DNA of 64,000 nucleotides from Acidocella sp. (GTDB lineage Bacteria; Pseudomonadota; Alphaproteobacteria; Acetobacterales; Acetobacteraceae): NCBI GenBank assembly GCA_026224875.1, contig JAMFRU010000056.1, positions 1 to 64,000 of the forward strand, read 5' to 3'. Shown piece by piece: positions 20,584 to 30,211 of this stretch (position 1 is its first letter; each line of letters starts with the position of its first letter). The notes under the pieces were generated by a model. It saw only the letters and a program-made list of their open reading frames with translations, ran no database searches and was not told where the DNA came from. The position numbers and the translations under genes were made by a program.

Positions 20584-21033
20584 TTACAGGGCGGTGCTTG
20601 CTATAGATTGAATCCTTTCCACCATCGCGGCTACGCCGTTGCCGCGGTTGGTGGAGAGGGCGCCGATCAAGCCTAGATCATGCAGGAATTTGGCGGGGGT
20701 TCCGAGAATCTCCGCTTTCGTGCGGCCGGAATAGACGCGCAGGACGAGGGCTACCAGACCCGAAACGATTGCCGCGTCGGAGGCGCCGGTGAAGAAGAGT
20801 TTTTCACCCTCCTCATGCGCTGCCAGCCACACCTGGCTTTGGCAGCCTTGTACGCGGTGGGCTTCATCCTGCAACGCGGCGGGGTAGGGGGGTAGTTTGC
20901 GCCCTAGTTCTATGATGAATTCGTACCGGTCCATCCAATCGTCGAACAGCGCCAGCTCTTCGCCAATGGCGGCAATGGCCTCATCCGGCGTGGCTTCGTC
21001 TGGCGTAAAATACATTGTCATATCAAAATTCAT
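20584..21033 (-). CDS. sufE: SufE family Fe-S cluster assembly protein
   Basis: LFDDWMDRYEFIIELGRKLPPYPAALQDEAHRVQGCQSQVWLAA contains the conserved V-GCQSQVW motif. Confidence 0.92.
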   Translation of the reverse strand: MNFDMTMYFTPDEATPDEAIAAIGEELALFDDWMDRYEFIIELGRKLPPYPAALQDEAHRVQGCQSQVWLAAHEEGEKLFFTGASDAAIVSGLVALVLRVYSGRTKAEILGTPAKFLHDLGLIGALSTNRGNGVAAMVERIQSIASTAL

Positions 21034-21986
21034 ATCCAACCTTTTTTGCGGAACCAAACCAGCGGTGCCACGGCCGAGAAGATCATGAAGGCCCAGGCAT
21101 AGGGGTAGCCGTAGGTCCAGCTCAATTCAGGAATGTTCTTGAAGTTCATCCCGTAAATCCCGGCGATCAGCGTCGGCGGAATGCCCGCGATGGAGACGAT
21201 CGTCAGCACTTTGATCAGCGCGTTCTGGGCGATGTTGATCAGCCCGAGAGTCGAATCCTGCAGGAACTGCACCTTGTCCGTAAGATGCGTGGAATATTCA
21301 TTCAGTGAGGACACATCCTTCTGGACGGACTCCAGCCGGTGGCGCACCGCTTTGGGAATCCACGTCGTCGCGGTGCCCGCATAAGGGGCGATGCGCGCGA
21401 CCCCCAACTGACTATCCCGCAGGAAGGAGATGGTGTCGTAACTGCGCCCCAGCGTGACCAGCATGGCCTGCAGTTCCAGCTCCGTCGCCCGCGCCTTGCC
21501 CGCCATGCGGTGATGAAAAATTTTATGTGACAAATGGTCGAGCTCGGCGCGCAACGCCTCCAGCGCATCTGCCTGGCGGTCGACAATCGCCTCCAGCAGC
21601 GAGACGAACACGAAGGCGGACACCGGCTCGGCAATGGCATGCGGCTGGTTGGAGAATTGCTGGAACACGGCACTAGAGGTGAAACGCAGGGTTACCAGCG
21701 CATCCGGCGAGAGCACGAAACCGCACACCCCGGCATGCAGCCCCTCGGCCCCGCGGGTTACAATCGGCATCGACATGGTGAGCACCGGCCCGTCGGTCGC
21801 CAGACGAGAGGATGTCTCGATCTCGGTGAGGTCAGAATGGCCAGGCAGTGCCAGCCCGGTATGACGCGTTACGAAGGCCATTTCCTCGGGCACACCGTTT
21901 TCCAGGTCGAACCATGCCGCATGCGCACAGTTTTCCGGCTCCACGCAGATTAGTTTGCCATTCTCCCAAGCAAAGGCCCTCAGCAT
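21030..21986 (-). CDS. corA: CorA family magnesium transporter
   Basis: Cytoplasmic domain plus two C-terminal TM segments with GMNFKNIPELSWTYGYPYAW (GMN motif). Confidence 0.95.
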   Translation of the reverse strand: MLRAFAWENGKLICVEPENCAHAAWFDLENGVPEEMAFVTRHTGLALPGHSDLTEIETSSRLATDGPVLTMSMPIVTRGAEGLHAGVCGFVLSPDALVTLRFTSSAVFQQFSNQPHAIAEPVSAFVFVSLLEAIVDRQADALEALRAELDHLSHKIFHHRMAGKARATELELQAMLVTLGRSYDTISFLRDSQLGVARIAPYAGTATTWIPKAVRHRLESVQKDVSSLNEYSTHLTDKVQFLQDSTLGLINIAQNALIKVLTIVSIAGIPPTLIAGIYGMNFKNIPELSWTYGYPYAWAFMIFSAVAPLVWFRKKGWI

Positions 21987-22119
21987 GCAGTTTCCCTTCC
22001 GTCAGTGCCGGATTGCTCCAGATGGATGATACATCAACGCTCATCCTCGGACAGGCGCAGCCATAACAAAGCCGCCCCCTGTTTGAAAGCGGCGTTTGGA
22101 AGCGGCTCTGCGTGAATTG

Positions 22120-22158
22120 TCAATGTAAATGTTGACTATCAATCAAAATGTTGACTAT
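22120..22158. promoter_or_regulatory. Tandem repeat / twin inverted-repeat operator candidate upstream of the DUF899-ArsR pair
   Basis: aaatgttgactat occurs at 22127-22139 and 22146-22158 (19-bp spacing); each is part of a TCAA-N8-TTGA inverted repeat. Confidence 0.5.
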
Positions 22159-22185
22159 GATCGGCCGTCATTGGAGGAGATCGAC

Positions 22186-22752
22186 ATGTCCTATCGCGAT
22201 ACCGTGGTGCAGTTGAATGATTACCGGCGGCAGATCGCCGGCATCAGGTCTGAGATGCGCACGCTCCAGGCGCAAGTCGAGCCGGAGGTGGCCCGGGATT
22301 ATGTTTTCGGCACGCCGGAGGGGAAGGTGGCCCTTTCGGCATTATTCGGCGACAAGCCCGACCTTTTCATCATCCACAACATGGGCAAATCCTGCCCCGC
22401 CTGCACCATGTGGGCGGATGGGTTCAACGGCGTGCTGGCGCATCTCGAAAACCGCGCCGCTTTTGTGGTCACGAGCCCCGACGACCCGCAAACACAAGCG
22501 GCATTCGCAGCCTCGCGCGGTTGGCGCTTCCGCATGGTCTCCCATGCCAATACCAGCTTTGCGGCGGACATGGGCTACCGCGGCGAAAACGGCTGGCACC
22601 CCGGCATATCGGTGTTTCGCCAGGAGAACGGGCAAATCCTGCGCGTCTCCGATACCGGGCTCGGGCCAGGTGATGAGTTTTGCGCGGTTTACAATTTCTT
22701 CGAGCTGCTGCCTGATGGCCCGGCCGGCTTCCGCCCAAAATTCGCCTATTGA
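22186..22752 (+). CDS. DUF899 family (thioredoxin-like) protein
   Basis: MSYRDTVVQLNDYRRQIAGIRSEMR...FIIHNMGKSCPACTMWADGFNG...YRGENGWHPGISVFRQ. Confidence 0.88.
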   Translation: MSYRDTVVQLNDYRRQIAGIRSEMRTLQAQVEPEVARDYVFGTPEGKVALSALFGDKPDLFIIHNMGKSCPACTMWADGFNGVLAHLENRAAFVVTSPDDPQTQAAFAASRGWRFRMVSHANTSFAADMGYRGENGWHPGISVFRQENGQILRVSDTGLGPGDEFCAVYNFFELLPDGPAGFRPKFAY

Positions 22753-23120
22753 TGCTGAAGCCCGCCCCCGCCGCCCCCGATCCCGCTTCATCCCGGCTCG
22801 ACGCATTGTTCGCGGCATTATCGGACCCGGTGCGCCGCTCCATCCTTGAACGGCTGGATGGTCACGATCTGCTCGTCTCCGAGCTTGCGAGCGCCTATGA
22901 CATCTCGCTCCAGGCCGTCTCGCGCCATATCCAGGTGCTGGTACACGCCGGGTTAGTCACCCAGGCCCGTACCGGCCGCATCAGCCGCTGCAGCCTGGAG
23001 GCCGCCCCCATTGCCGAGGCCGCCACCTGGATAAACCGCTACGCCAAATACTGGGACGCGCAGTTCCGCACTTTGGCCGAGCATCTGTTGGAGATTGAGA
23101 ACCGGCGTGGTGGCGGCTGA
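22752..23120 (+). CDS. ArsR/SmtB family transcriptional regulator
   Basis: LDALFAALSDPVRRSILERLDGHDLLVSELASAYDISLQAVSRHIQVLVHAGLVTQARTGRISRCSL; start overlaps the DUF899 stop (TGATG). Confidence 0.9.
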   Translation: MLKPAPAAPDPASSRLDALFAALSDPVRRSILERLDGHDLLVSELASAYDISLQAVSRHIQVLVHAGLVTQARTGRISRCSLEAAPIAEAATWINRYAKYWDAQFRTLAEHLLEIENRRGGG

Positions 23121-23285
23121 GCATTATGCCGCAGGCGGCGGGATTTCAGGGCGTGATATCGACGGCCGAGTTTGGGCCGTCTTCTGGATTACAGAACGGC
23201 AAAGTTAGACCAGAACGAACATAAATCTATCACACGCCGCCCCGCCGCATTGCTGTATCGCCCGGCGCATACATCAAGGGGCGCT

Positions 23286-23960
23286 GTGTTGAGCTATAGT
23301 TACGTCATCTACCTCGCCAATTATTCAGACGGGGTTCTCTATGTTCTGGCCATGCTGTTCTTGCTGGCGCTGGCTGTCATCATAGACCGGTCCTGGTCGT
23401 TGCGCAGCACCATCTTGCGTGGCAAATCCATCATCCGCGCCACGGCGGAACATCCGGCGCTGACCCGTGCCGATTTGCATAGCCTGCGCGAGCGTGCCGG
23501 CAATCTGCCCGAGGCGGTGTTGCTCGATACCGCCATCCGCCATCTCGACACAGCCGGGCCGGATGCCATGGCCAACCGGCTGGATGAGGCGATCATGCTG
23601 ATCGCTCCGCTGCTGGACCGCCGTTTGTGGCTGCTGGATACCGCCGTTACGCTGGCGCCGCTGCTGGGCCTGTTCGGCACCATCATCGGCATGTTCCACG
23701 CCTTTCATGTGCTTTCTCAACCGGGCCATGCGCCGGCCGAAGTCACGGGCGGTGTGGCGGATGCGCTGGTCGCCACAGCCTTCGGCATCTTCATCGCCAT
23801 GCTTGGGCTCACGGGGTATAACGCCCTGACCAACCAGGTGCGGTTGATCATCCATCAGCTGGATTCCATGAAGATGATGATTGTGAACCGCACAGACGGC
23901 TCGCCCGTGGTGCCGGCGAGGACGCCGGCGGCGCGATCTGCCATGCTGGTTGAGGCATAG
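23286..23960 (+). CDS. exbB: MotA/TolQ/ExbB proton channel family protein
   Basis: TM segments and LLDTAVTLAPLLGLFGTIIGMFHAFHVL...GGVADALVATAFGIFIAMLGLTGYNAL; GTG (or adjacent TTG) start assumed. Confidence 0.88.
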   Translation: MLSYSYVIYLANYSDGVLYVLAMLFLLALAVIIDRSWSLRSTILRGKSIIRATAEHPALTRADLHSLRERAGNLPEAVLLDTAIRHLDTAGPDAMANRLDEAIMLIAPLLDRRLWLLDTAVTLAPLLGLFGTIIGMFHAFHVLSQPGHAPAEVTGGVADALVATAFGIFIAMLGLTGYNALTNQVRLIIHQLDSMKMMIVNRTDGSPVVPARTPAARSAMLVEA

Positions 23961-23963
23961 CGG

Positions 23964-24374
23964 ATGAAAATGCGCTATTTCGAAACCCGCAAGGCGCGAA
24001 TTGAGATCATCCCGATGATCGATGTGATGCTGTTTCTGCTGGTGTTTTTTATCTTCATTACGTTGCAGATGATCCCTGATGCCGGGGTTAGCCTGCAACT
24101 GCCGGTCTCCTCCCAGACCGACCAGCTGCCGCATCCTAAACTCACTGTGAATGTGCTGCCGGATGGCACAATTCAGGTGAAAGGCCAGACCATAACGGAT
24201 ACAACGCTCACCGCTATGCTCGAGGATGATGGCGACCCGGCCAAGACCGAGCTTACGATTGCCACTGATAAAACAACGGCGTTTCAGAAGTTCATGAATG
24301 TGATTGACGATGCGCGGAAAGCTTCGGTTACCGACATTGGTATCGCGGCACAGCCGGAGCCTGGGGGCCCATAG
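23964..24374 (+). CDS. exbD: ExbD/TolR biopolymer transport protein
   Basis: RKARIEIIPMIDVMLFLLVFFIFITLQMI single N-terminal TM with conserved Asp. Confidence 0.92.
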   Translation: MKMRYFETRKARIEIIPMIDVMLFLLVFFIFITLQMIPDAGVSLQLPVSSQTDQLPHPKLTVNVLPDGTIQVKGQTITDTTLTAMLEDDGDPAKTELTIATDKTTAFQKFMNVIDDARKASVTDIGIAAQPEPGGP

Positions 24375-24394
24375 CACGCCGCGCAATGCAGCTT

Positions 24395-24422
24395 AAAACC
24401 CGCCATGCATGGCGGGTTTTTT
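24395..24422 (+). terminator. Rho-independent terminator after exbD
   Basis: AAAACCCGCCATGCATGGCGGGTTTTTT perfect hairpin with T-run. Confidence 0.85.
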
Positions 24423-24604
24423 GTGTTTACAATTCAACCGGCGTGAACATTAAAAATCCACAAGAAAACACAATCGAAATCACGCGATTGAAAGCGAAGT
24501 TTCGCATAAGCATCATCATTCCCGCGGTGTTTTGCAGTATTCGCTTTGCCTGTTGCGGCGCGGCAAATTGAAGATTCGCGCCTGCCTTAAACAGGGGATT
24601 TATT

Positions 24605-26959
24605 ATGGGTTGCAACTTCACGATGCGCCAAAGTCTGGCGCGTGCCTGCTCGCCGTTAGCGTTGGCTTTGAGTTTGGCCGCCGCACCGGCACTAGCGCAA
24701 ACCGCCAGCGCACCGGTCAATCTGGATCTGGGTTCCGTGGTTTCCACAGGCTCGGGCGATGCGGCCAATCTGATCAGCACGCCGGGCACGGCACCTTATG
24801 AAGCACCTTCCGTGACACCGCTGAACGCATCGCAACCGACCTCCGTGGTGAAGAAGCATATCATCGACAATATGCTCACCGGCTCGGAAAGCTGGGCGGA
24901 TATCGCGCGGCTTACACCCTCGGTTAACAACATCAACCCCAACGGTCCCGGGTTGATGGAAACCAGCGGCCCCACCATCCGCGGCTTCCAGAACGGCCAG
25001 TATAATGTCACCTATGACGGCATTCCCATTGGCGATTCCAACGACTTTACGCAGCACTCGACTTCGTTCTTCACCAATTCCGAAATCGGCGAGACGATCA
25101 TCGACCGCGGGCCGGGCACGGCGGAAACGGTGGGTGACGCGACTTTCGGCGGCACATTATCCATCCGCACGATCGATCCGGCACCGACCCGCACGGCGAC
25201 GTTGAACGGCTCTTACGGCAGCTATGATACGTCCGATAACGGTGTGCGGCTCGACTCTGGTGCCATCACCACGGCCAATGGTGCCACCGCCGTGTTCAAT
25301 GTCGAGCATATTCAAAGCAATGGCGCGCTGCAAAATGCGAACCAGCAGCGCACCAATCTTTTCGGCAAGGTGGTGATCCCGGTCAATAGCAATACCACCA
25401 TCACGTTGCTCGCCGATTATAACCAGCTCTACCAAAATCCCTCGCTCGGCGCGACGGACGCCCAGATGTCTCAGTTTGGCTGGAACTATGCCTATAGCGA
25501 TGACCCGAACTCCCAGGCGTTTTACAAATACAATAATGACCATATCACAACCGATATGGAATATGCTGATGTCCTGTCGAACCTTGGCGACGGGTTTTCA
25601 TATGACGGCAAGATCTATACCTACGCCTATTATCATCATGATCTGAACGGCGACGACGGCAGCGCCTCCGGCGCTATCCCGAATCAGGTGGCGCTCACCC
25701 CCGGCGCCACGCCGATCGCCGGCATTCCGGGCCAGGTGTTTTTGAATGATTACCGCTCGGTCGGTACCATCCAGCGTCTGCAGAAGGATTTTGGCTGGGG
25801 TGATATCAAGACGGGACTTTGGTTCGACCACCAGGTCAACACGCGCTTTGTGCAGGATGTCTCGCTGAGCAATGGCAACGCGGTTAACTACGATCCGGCG
25901 GACACCAATGGTGGACAGGGCACCGTGAATAACGCCGGGGCGGTGCAGTCGCCAGGCTTTAACAATGCCATTGGTTCCATCGAGCGTTTGCAGCACAACC
26001 AGCTCTACACGTTCCAGCCCTATGGCCAGGTGGATTGGCAGCCGATCGCCGGCCTGACCATAACCGGCAGCGTGAAATGGGCTTATTTCCGCCGTGCGCT
26101 TGACGCGCAGGTGCAGCAGACGACGGAGCTGCCGACCGGACATACACAAAACTGGCAGAAACTGCTGCCGTCTTTCGAGGTGAAATACGCGTTCACCCCG
26201 AATTTGTCGGCCTATGTTCAGGGGGCGGAGGGCTTCCTGGCACCCAACCTCAATACTTTCTACACCCCGGCCATCAGCTCGCAGAGCCTGCAGCCGGAGA
26301 GCACGATCAACTTCCAGACTGGTGTTGCCTATCAGGATGACCATTGGGCGCTCGGCGGCGATATCTATACGATTCACTTTCAAAACTTCATCAATCACAT
26401 GAATGAGAGTATTAATCTGAACGGTTCGACGGAAACGGCGCCGGTCTATTTCAATGATGGTGGTGCCATCTATCGCGGTGTCGAGGCCGAGGCGGCTTAC
26501 AGCTTCGGTAACGGCATCTCCCTGTTCAGCAATGCCGGATATAACCAGGCGTTCAAAACCTCGACGGAAGTAACAATCGCCGGCGCGCCGCAGGGTACCG
26601 CCAATCTTGGCGCGATTTATAATGCAAACGGTATTTTTGCCTCGGTTATCGATCAGTGGACCGGCGGTGAATTCAGCGGCAATACCGGCATTGGCAACGA
26701 AGCCAACAGCCCGGCCGGCGGTAAATCCCCGGGCGGCTGGTACGATCCGTATAATGTCGTGAACCTTGCGATGGGCTATACATTCAACCATGATCAGCCG
26801 GCCAAGACTCCGGTGAACGTGAAGTTCAACCTCGACAACATCACCAACCAGAAGCAGATCATTTTCGATAACGGCACCGATGGTGCCGGTAATCTGCTTT
26901 ATTTCCGTCTTACTGGTTTCTCGGCCTATGCTTCGTTGAGCGTGCCGGTGTCCTTTTAA
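24605..26959 (+). CDS. TonB-dependent outer membrane receptor
   Basis: 784 aa; signal peptide, plug domain (GSESWADIARLTPSVNNINPNGPGLMETSGPTIRGFQNGQYNVTYDGIPIGDSND), C-terminal beta-strand ending in VPVSF. Confidence 0.94.
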   Translation: MGCNFTMRQSLARACSPLALALSLAAAPALAQTASAPVNLDLGSVVSTGSGDAANLISTPGTAPYEAPSVTPLNASQPTSVVKKHIIDNMLTGSESWADIARLTPSVNNINPNGPGLMETSGPTIRGFQNGQYNVTYDGIPIGDSNDFTQHSTSFFTNSEIGETIIDRGPGTAETVGDATFGGTLSIRTIDPAPTRTATLNGSYGSYDTSDNGVRLDSGAITTANGATAVFNVEHIQSNGALQNANQQRTNLFGKVVIPVNSNTTITLLADYNQLYQNPSLGATDAQMSQFGWNYAYSDDPNSQAFYKYNNDHITTDMEYADVLSNLGDGFSYDGKIYTYAYYHHDLNGDDGSASGAIPNQVALTPGATPIAGIPGQVFLNDYRSVGTIQRLQKDFGWGDIKTGLWFDHQVNTRFVQDVSLSNGNAVNYDPADTNGGQGTVNNAGAVQSPGFNNAIGSIERLQHNQLYTFQPYGQVDWQPIAGLTITGSVKWAYFRRALDAQVQQTTELPTGHTQNWQKLLPSFEVKYAFTPNLSAYVQGAEGFLAPNLNTFYTPAISSQSLQPESTINFQTGVAYQDDHWALGGDIYTIHFQNFINHMNESINLNGSTETAPVYFNDGGAIYRGVEAEAAYSFGNGISLFSNAGYNQAFKTSTEVTIAGAPQGTANLGAIYNANGIFASVIDQWTGGEFSGNTGIGNEANSPAGGKSPGGWYDPYNVVNLAMGYTFNHDQPAKTPVNVKFNLDNITNQKQIIFDNGTDGAGNLLYFRLTGFSAYASLSVPVSF

Positions 26960-26984
26960 GCCGGACTGAATTACGCCGGATCTT

Positions 26985-27016
26985 AAATGGGGGCCGGCAT
27001 TGGCCGGCCCCCATTT
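26985..27016 (+). terminator. Hairpin terminator after the TonB-dependent receptor
   Basis: AAATGGGGGCCGGC-attg-GCCGGCCCCCATTT: perfect 14-bp stem, short T tail. Confidence 0.65.
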
Positions 27017-27049
27017 GCCAACTTAAGCCAATAATTATTTTGGATTGAT

Positions 27050-27775
27050 ATGATAATGAATATGCCGCAGAAGTGGCTCAACCAGGCGCCGGATGGCAAG
27101 AAATTTGCCGGGGCGTTACTGGCCGGGCTGCTGCTGGAGTTAGGGGTCCTGGCCCTGGTGCTGACGCATCCGACAAAACCGCCGCCGCCGGCGCAGATTC
27201 CGGCGACCGTCCAGATTACCATCGTGGCACCGCCGGCGCCCAAACCACCGCCGCCGCAACCCACACCACCCAAGCCGGTCACGCCGCCGCAGCCCATCAC
27301 CCCGCCCAAGCCGCTACTGCCCCCGCCACCACGCCCGCTTCCGCGTCCGGTAGCACGGCGTGTCATCCACCATGTTGTTTCGCAGCACCCGTTGCCGCCG
27401 CCGCCGAAAGTGATACCGCCACCAGCACCTCCAACCCCGCCAGCACCCGTGCAACCACCGATGATCTCGCAAGGTACGGTGGATATGTTCCGGCTGGCCA
27501 TGCGCGCCGCGGTGCAGGCGGTGGCCGATCAGGTCTATCCCAGTGCCGCGCATGAGGCTGGTGCGCCCGTGGTCAGTTTCGTTTATGATGACGGAACCGT
27601 ATCAAATATCACGCTGGTGACGAGCTGTGGTTTTCCGCTGCTCGACGCCGCAGCGATGCAGGCGGTGCGCATCGCGCATTATCCGCCCGCGCCGGATGAA
27701 TTCCACGGCCAGGCGGAAACCGTCACCGTCGCCGTTATATTCCGCCCAGCCGCCGCCAGTGTGGATGGCGATTAA
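27050..27775 (+). CDS. tonB: Energy transducer TonB
   Basis: One N-terminal TM, long Pro-rich linker, TonB C-terminal domain (VVSFVYDDGTVSNITLVTSCGFPLLDAAAMQAVRIAHYPPAP). Confidence 0.88.
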   Translation: MIMNMPQKWLNQAPDGKKFAGALLAGLLLELGVLALVLTHPTKPPPPAQIPATVQITIVAPPAPKPPPPQPTPPKPVTPPQPITPPKPLLPPPPRPLPRPVARRVIHHVVSQHPLPPPPKVIPPPAPPTPPAPVQPPMISQGTVDMFRLAMRAAVQAVADQVYPSAAHEAGAPVVSFVYDDGTVSNITLVTSCGFPLLDAAAMQAVRIAHYPPAPDEFHGQAETVTVAVIFRPAAASVDGD

Positions 27776-27796
27776 ATTTATAGTCTAGGACCAAAC

Positions 27797-28819
27797 ATGA
27801 AGCCTCTTCGCACCGCCTGGCTGGCACTTGCCCTCAGCCTGCCCGCCCTTCCCAGTTTTGCCACGCCTCTCTACCGGCTCGTGGCCACCGTACCGCTCGG
27901 CGCCGGGGTCAAATGGGATTATCTTACCGTCGATGCGAAACACCATCGCCTCTATGTCGCGCATGGCACCCAGGTCACGGTGGTGGATCTGCAGCGGCGG
28001 CAGGTCATCGGGCAGCTGGCGGACCTGCCGGGCAGTCATGGCATCGCCATCGACCCCGCCACCGGCGATATCTGGGCAGACAGCACGCAGAAGAGCGAGG
28101 CTATAGCCTTCAACCCGGATATTTTCAAACCGCTCGCGAGCGTGCCTGTCGTGGAGGATGCGGACGGCATGGCCTATGATCCGGCCTCGAAAACCATCTA
28201 TGTCTCGGGCGGCGATGGCCATGCGCTCACCCCCATCAACCCGGCCACGCGCACGGCTTACGCCGATATCCCGCTCGGTGGCGACCCGGAATTTTTTGTC
28301 GCGGATGGCAGGGGGGCGCTCTACATCAATATCGTAAGTGCGAACGAAATTATCCGTATCGATACGGCAAAACGGATCATCACAGCCCGCTGGCCAACGA
28401 CCGGCTGCGTTGAGCCGGCCGGGCTCGCCTTGGACGCGGAAAAACACCGGCTGTTCACCTCCTGCCACAACGGCATAATGGATGTGCTGAACGCTGATAC
28501 CGGCGCCGTTGTTGCCACTCTGCCCATCGGCAAGGGTACGGATGCCGCCGGCTATGATGCCGCGCGCCACCGCGCTTTCTCCGCCAATGGCGACGGCACG
28601 CTGACGGTGATCGATGACAGTGGCGCGCCAAAATTGCTCGGCACGGTGCAGACCGCGCGCGGCGCACGTACAATGGCGCTGGATCAGGCAAATGGTGATG
28701 TGCTGACCGTTACGGCAACGGTTACCGGCATTATCCTACCCAGTAAACCGGACGGGCATCCGCATTACAGTTTTGCGCCCGGCAGTCTCAAATTGTTGAT
28801 CTACGCGCCAAACCCTTGA
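27797..28819 (+). CDS. YncE-like periplasmic beta-propeller protein
   Basis: Signal peptide, repeated blades such as HHRLYVAHGTQVTVVDLQRRQVIGQL and LFTSCHNGIMDVLNADTGAVVATLPIG. Confidence 0.85.
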   Translation: MKPLRTAWLALALSLPALPSFATPLYRLVATVPLGAGVKWDYLTVDAKHHRLYVAHGTQVTVVDLQRRQVIGQLADLPGSHGIAIDPATGDIWADSTQKSEAIAFNPDIFKPLASVPVVEDADGMAYDPASKTIYVSGGDGHALTPINPATRTAYADIPLGGDPEFFVADGRGALYINIVSANEIIRIDTAKRIITARWPTTGCVEPAGLALDAEKHRLFTSCHNGIMDVLNADTGAVVATLPIGKGTDAAGYDAARHRAFSANGDGTLTVIDDSGAPKLLGTVQTARGARTMALDQANGDVLTVTATVTGIILPSKPDGHPHYSFAPGSLKLLIYAPNP

Positions 28820-28822
28820 TGT

Positions 28823-30211
28823 TTACTTAGCTCCCAGGCTGATCACCGCTTTGAGTCCCGGATGATTGTCCTGCAGCTCGATGCCCCCCCCATGCAGTGC
28901 CGCAATGGCGGCGGCAAGCGACAGGCCGAGCCCGTGGCCGGGCAGATGTCGAGAAGCATCAAGCCGGACGAAGCGCTGAAACACGCGCCCCCTCTGGGCC
29001 GCCGGTATGCCGGCGCCGTTATCGGCAATTTCGATGCTGATGCGCCGGCCCACTTGCGCCGCCTGTATGCGCGCTTGTGTCGCCCCGGCATGCAGCGTCA
29101 CATTATCGAGCAGGTTGGCGAGCATCTGCTGCAGCAATTCCTTATCACCGCGCAATACGAGCCCCGCAGGCACGTCCACGGTAAGACCAATACCGGCGGC
29201 GGAAAAAGCCGGCTCATAGGCTTCGGCCAGACCGTCGAGAATTTCGGAGATGGGCAGGTCCGCAAAATTCCGCCGCCTTGCTCCGGCCTCCACCTCGGCA
29301 ATGCGCAGCATGGCGGTAAAAATCTCCAACGCCTGGTCTATCTGCGCGAGTGCCTCGTCGAACATGGATGTAAGCTCAGCCCCGGCGAAGCGGCGGCGGG
29401 AAAGCTCCAAATGCTCGCGCAAGCGGGCCAAGGGTGAGCGGAGGTCATGCGAGATGTCGTTCGTCACCTGGCGCAGGTTTTCCATCAGCTCTTGCAGGCG
29501 CTGCAGCATCGCATTCAGCCCGGTGGCGAGCCGGTCGAACTCATCGCCCGCGCGTCCTACGGCCAGGCGGCGCGTGAGGTCGCCGTCCATGATCTCGTTT
29601 ATGGCGATAGCGTAGCCATCTACACGGCGCGAAGCCGTGCGCGCGGAAAAATAACCACTGAGCAGGCCCAACGCCAAAATGGTGCCAAATACGGCGGCAA
29701 AGGAGCGGGCGACCAGCGCATTCAATGTCAGCAACGGGCTGGCGTTCGCGGCTATGATAATGACCTCGCCATTGCCGAAGCGGTGCGCCACGCCGCGCAC
29801 GGCCAACACCCGCGGCGGCAGGGTCAAACCATCCTCGCGCTCGAAATTGCGTGTGCCGTGCCAGCTGGCAAGCACGGCGGGGGTAACGTTGAAATTACCG
29901 GCGCGAAAACTTCCATCCGGCGCAAAATCGGCAAAGAACAGCCCGCCGCCTTCATCCATCGTGTCGCGTACATTTTGCGCCACATTCTGGTTATCTTCCT
30001 GGATGTCCGAGAGCAGATCGCTCATCGCTGCCTGCACGGCAATATCGTTCTGCTCGCGCCATATTGTGTCCGCATCGCGATGGATGATGAGAAACACAAG
30101 TATGGCGCCGCCGAGTGAGAGTGCCAGGCTGCGCAAAGCCAGCCGGAAGCCGGAGGTTTTCAGCAGCGTGCGGGACGGACGCTCACGCCACATCGATTTT
30201 ATATCCCGCAC
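28823..30211 (-). CDS. Two-component sensor histidine kinase
   Basis: Two TM segments, HAMP, H-box DISHDLRSPLARLREHLELSRR, ATPase motifs IEIADNGAGIP and GHGLGLSLAAAIA. Confidence 0.93.
   Translation of the reverse strand: MRDIKSMWRERPSRTLLKTSGFRLALRSLALSLGGAILVFLIIHRDADTIWREQNDIAVQAAMSDLLSDIQEDNQNVAQNVRDTMDEGGGLFFADFAPDGSFRAGNFNVTPAVLASWHGTRNFEREDGLTLPPRVLAVRGVAHRFGNGEVIIIAANASPLLTLNALVARSFAAVFGTILALGLLSGYFSARTASRRVDGYAIAINEIMDGDLTRRLAVGRAGDEFDRLATGLNAMLQRLQELMENLRQVTNDISHDLRSPLARLREHLELSRRRFAGAELTSMFDEALAQIDQALEIFTAMLRIAEVEAGARRRNFADLPISEILDGLAEAYEPAFSAAGIGLTVDVPAGLVLRGDKELLQQMLANLLDNVTLHAGATQARIQAAQVGRRISIEIADNGAGIPAAQRGRVFQRFVRLDASRHLPGHGLGLSLAAAIAALHGGGIELQDNHPGLKAVISLGAK

Noticed and set aside
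23325-24386. 353-aa minus-strand ORF
   Set aside because: Antisense to exbB/exbD, which have clear family motifs on the plus strand.
25598-26791. 397-aa minus-strand ORF
   Set aside because: Antisense shadow of the TonB-dependent receptor.
27170-27470. Repetitive CCG/CCA-rich tract considered as a repeat array
   Set aside because: It encodes the Pro-rich linker of TonB; no repeat/spacer periodicity, so not CRISPR or satellite DNA.
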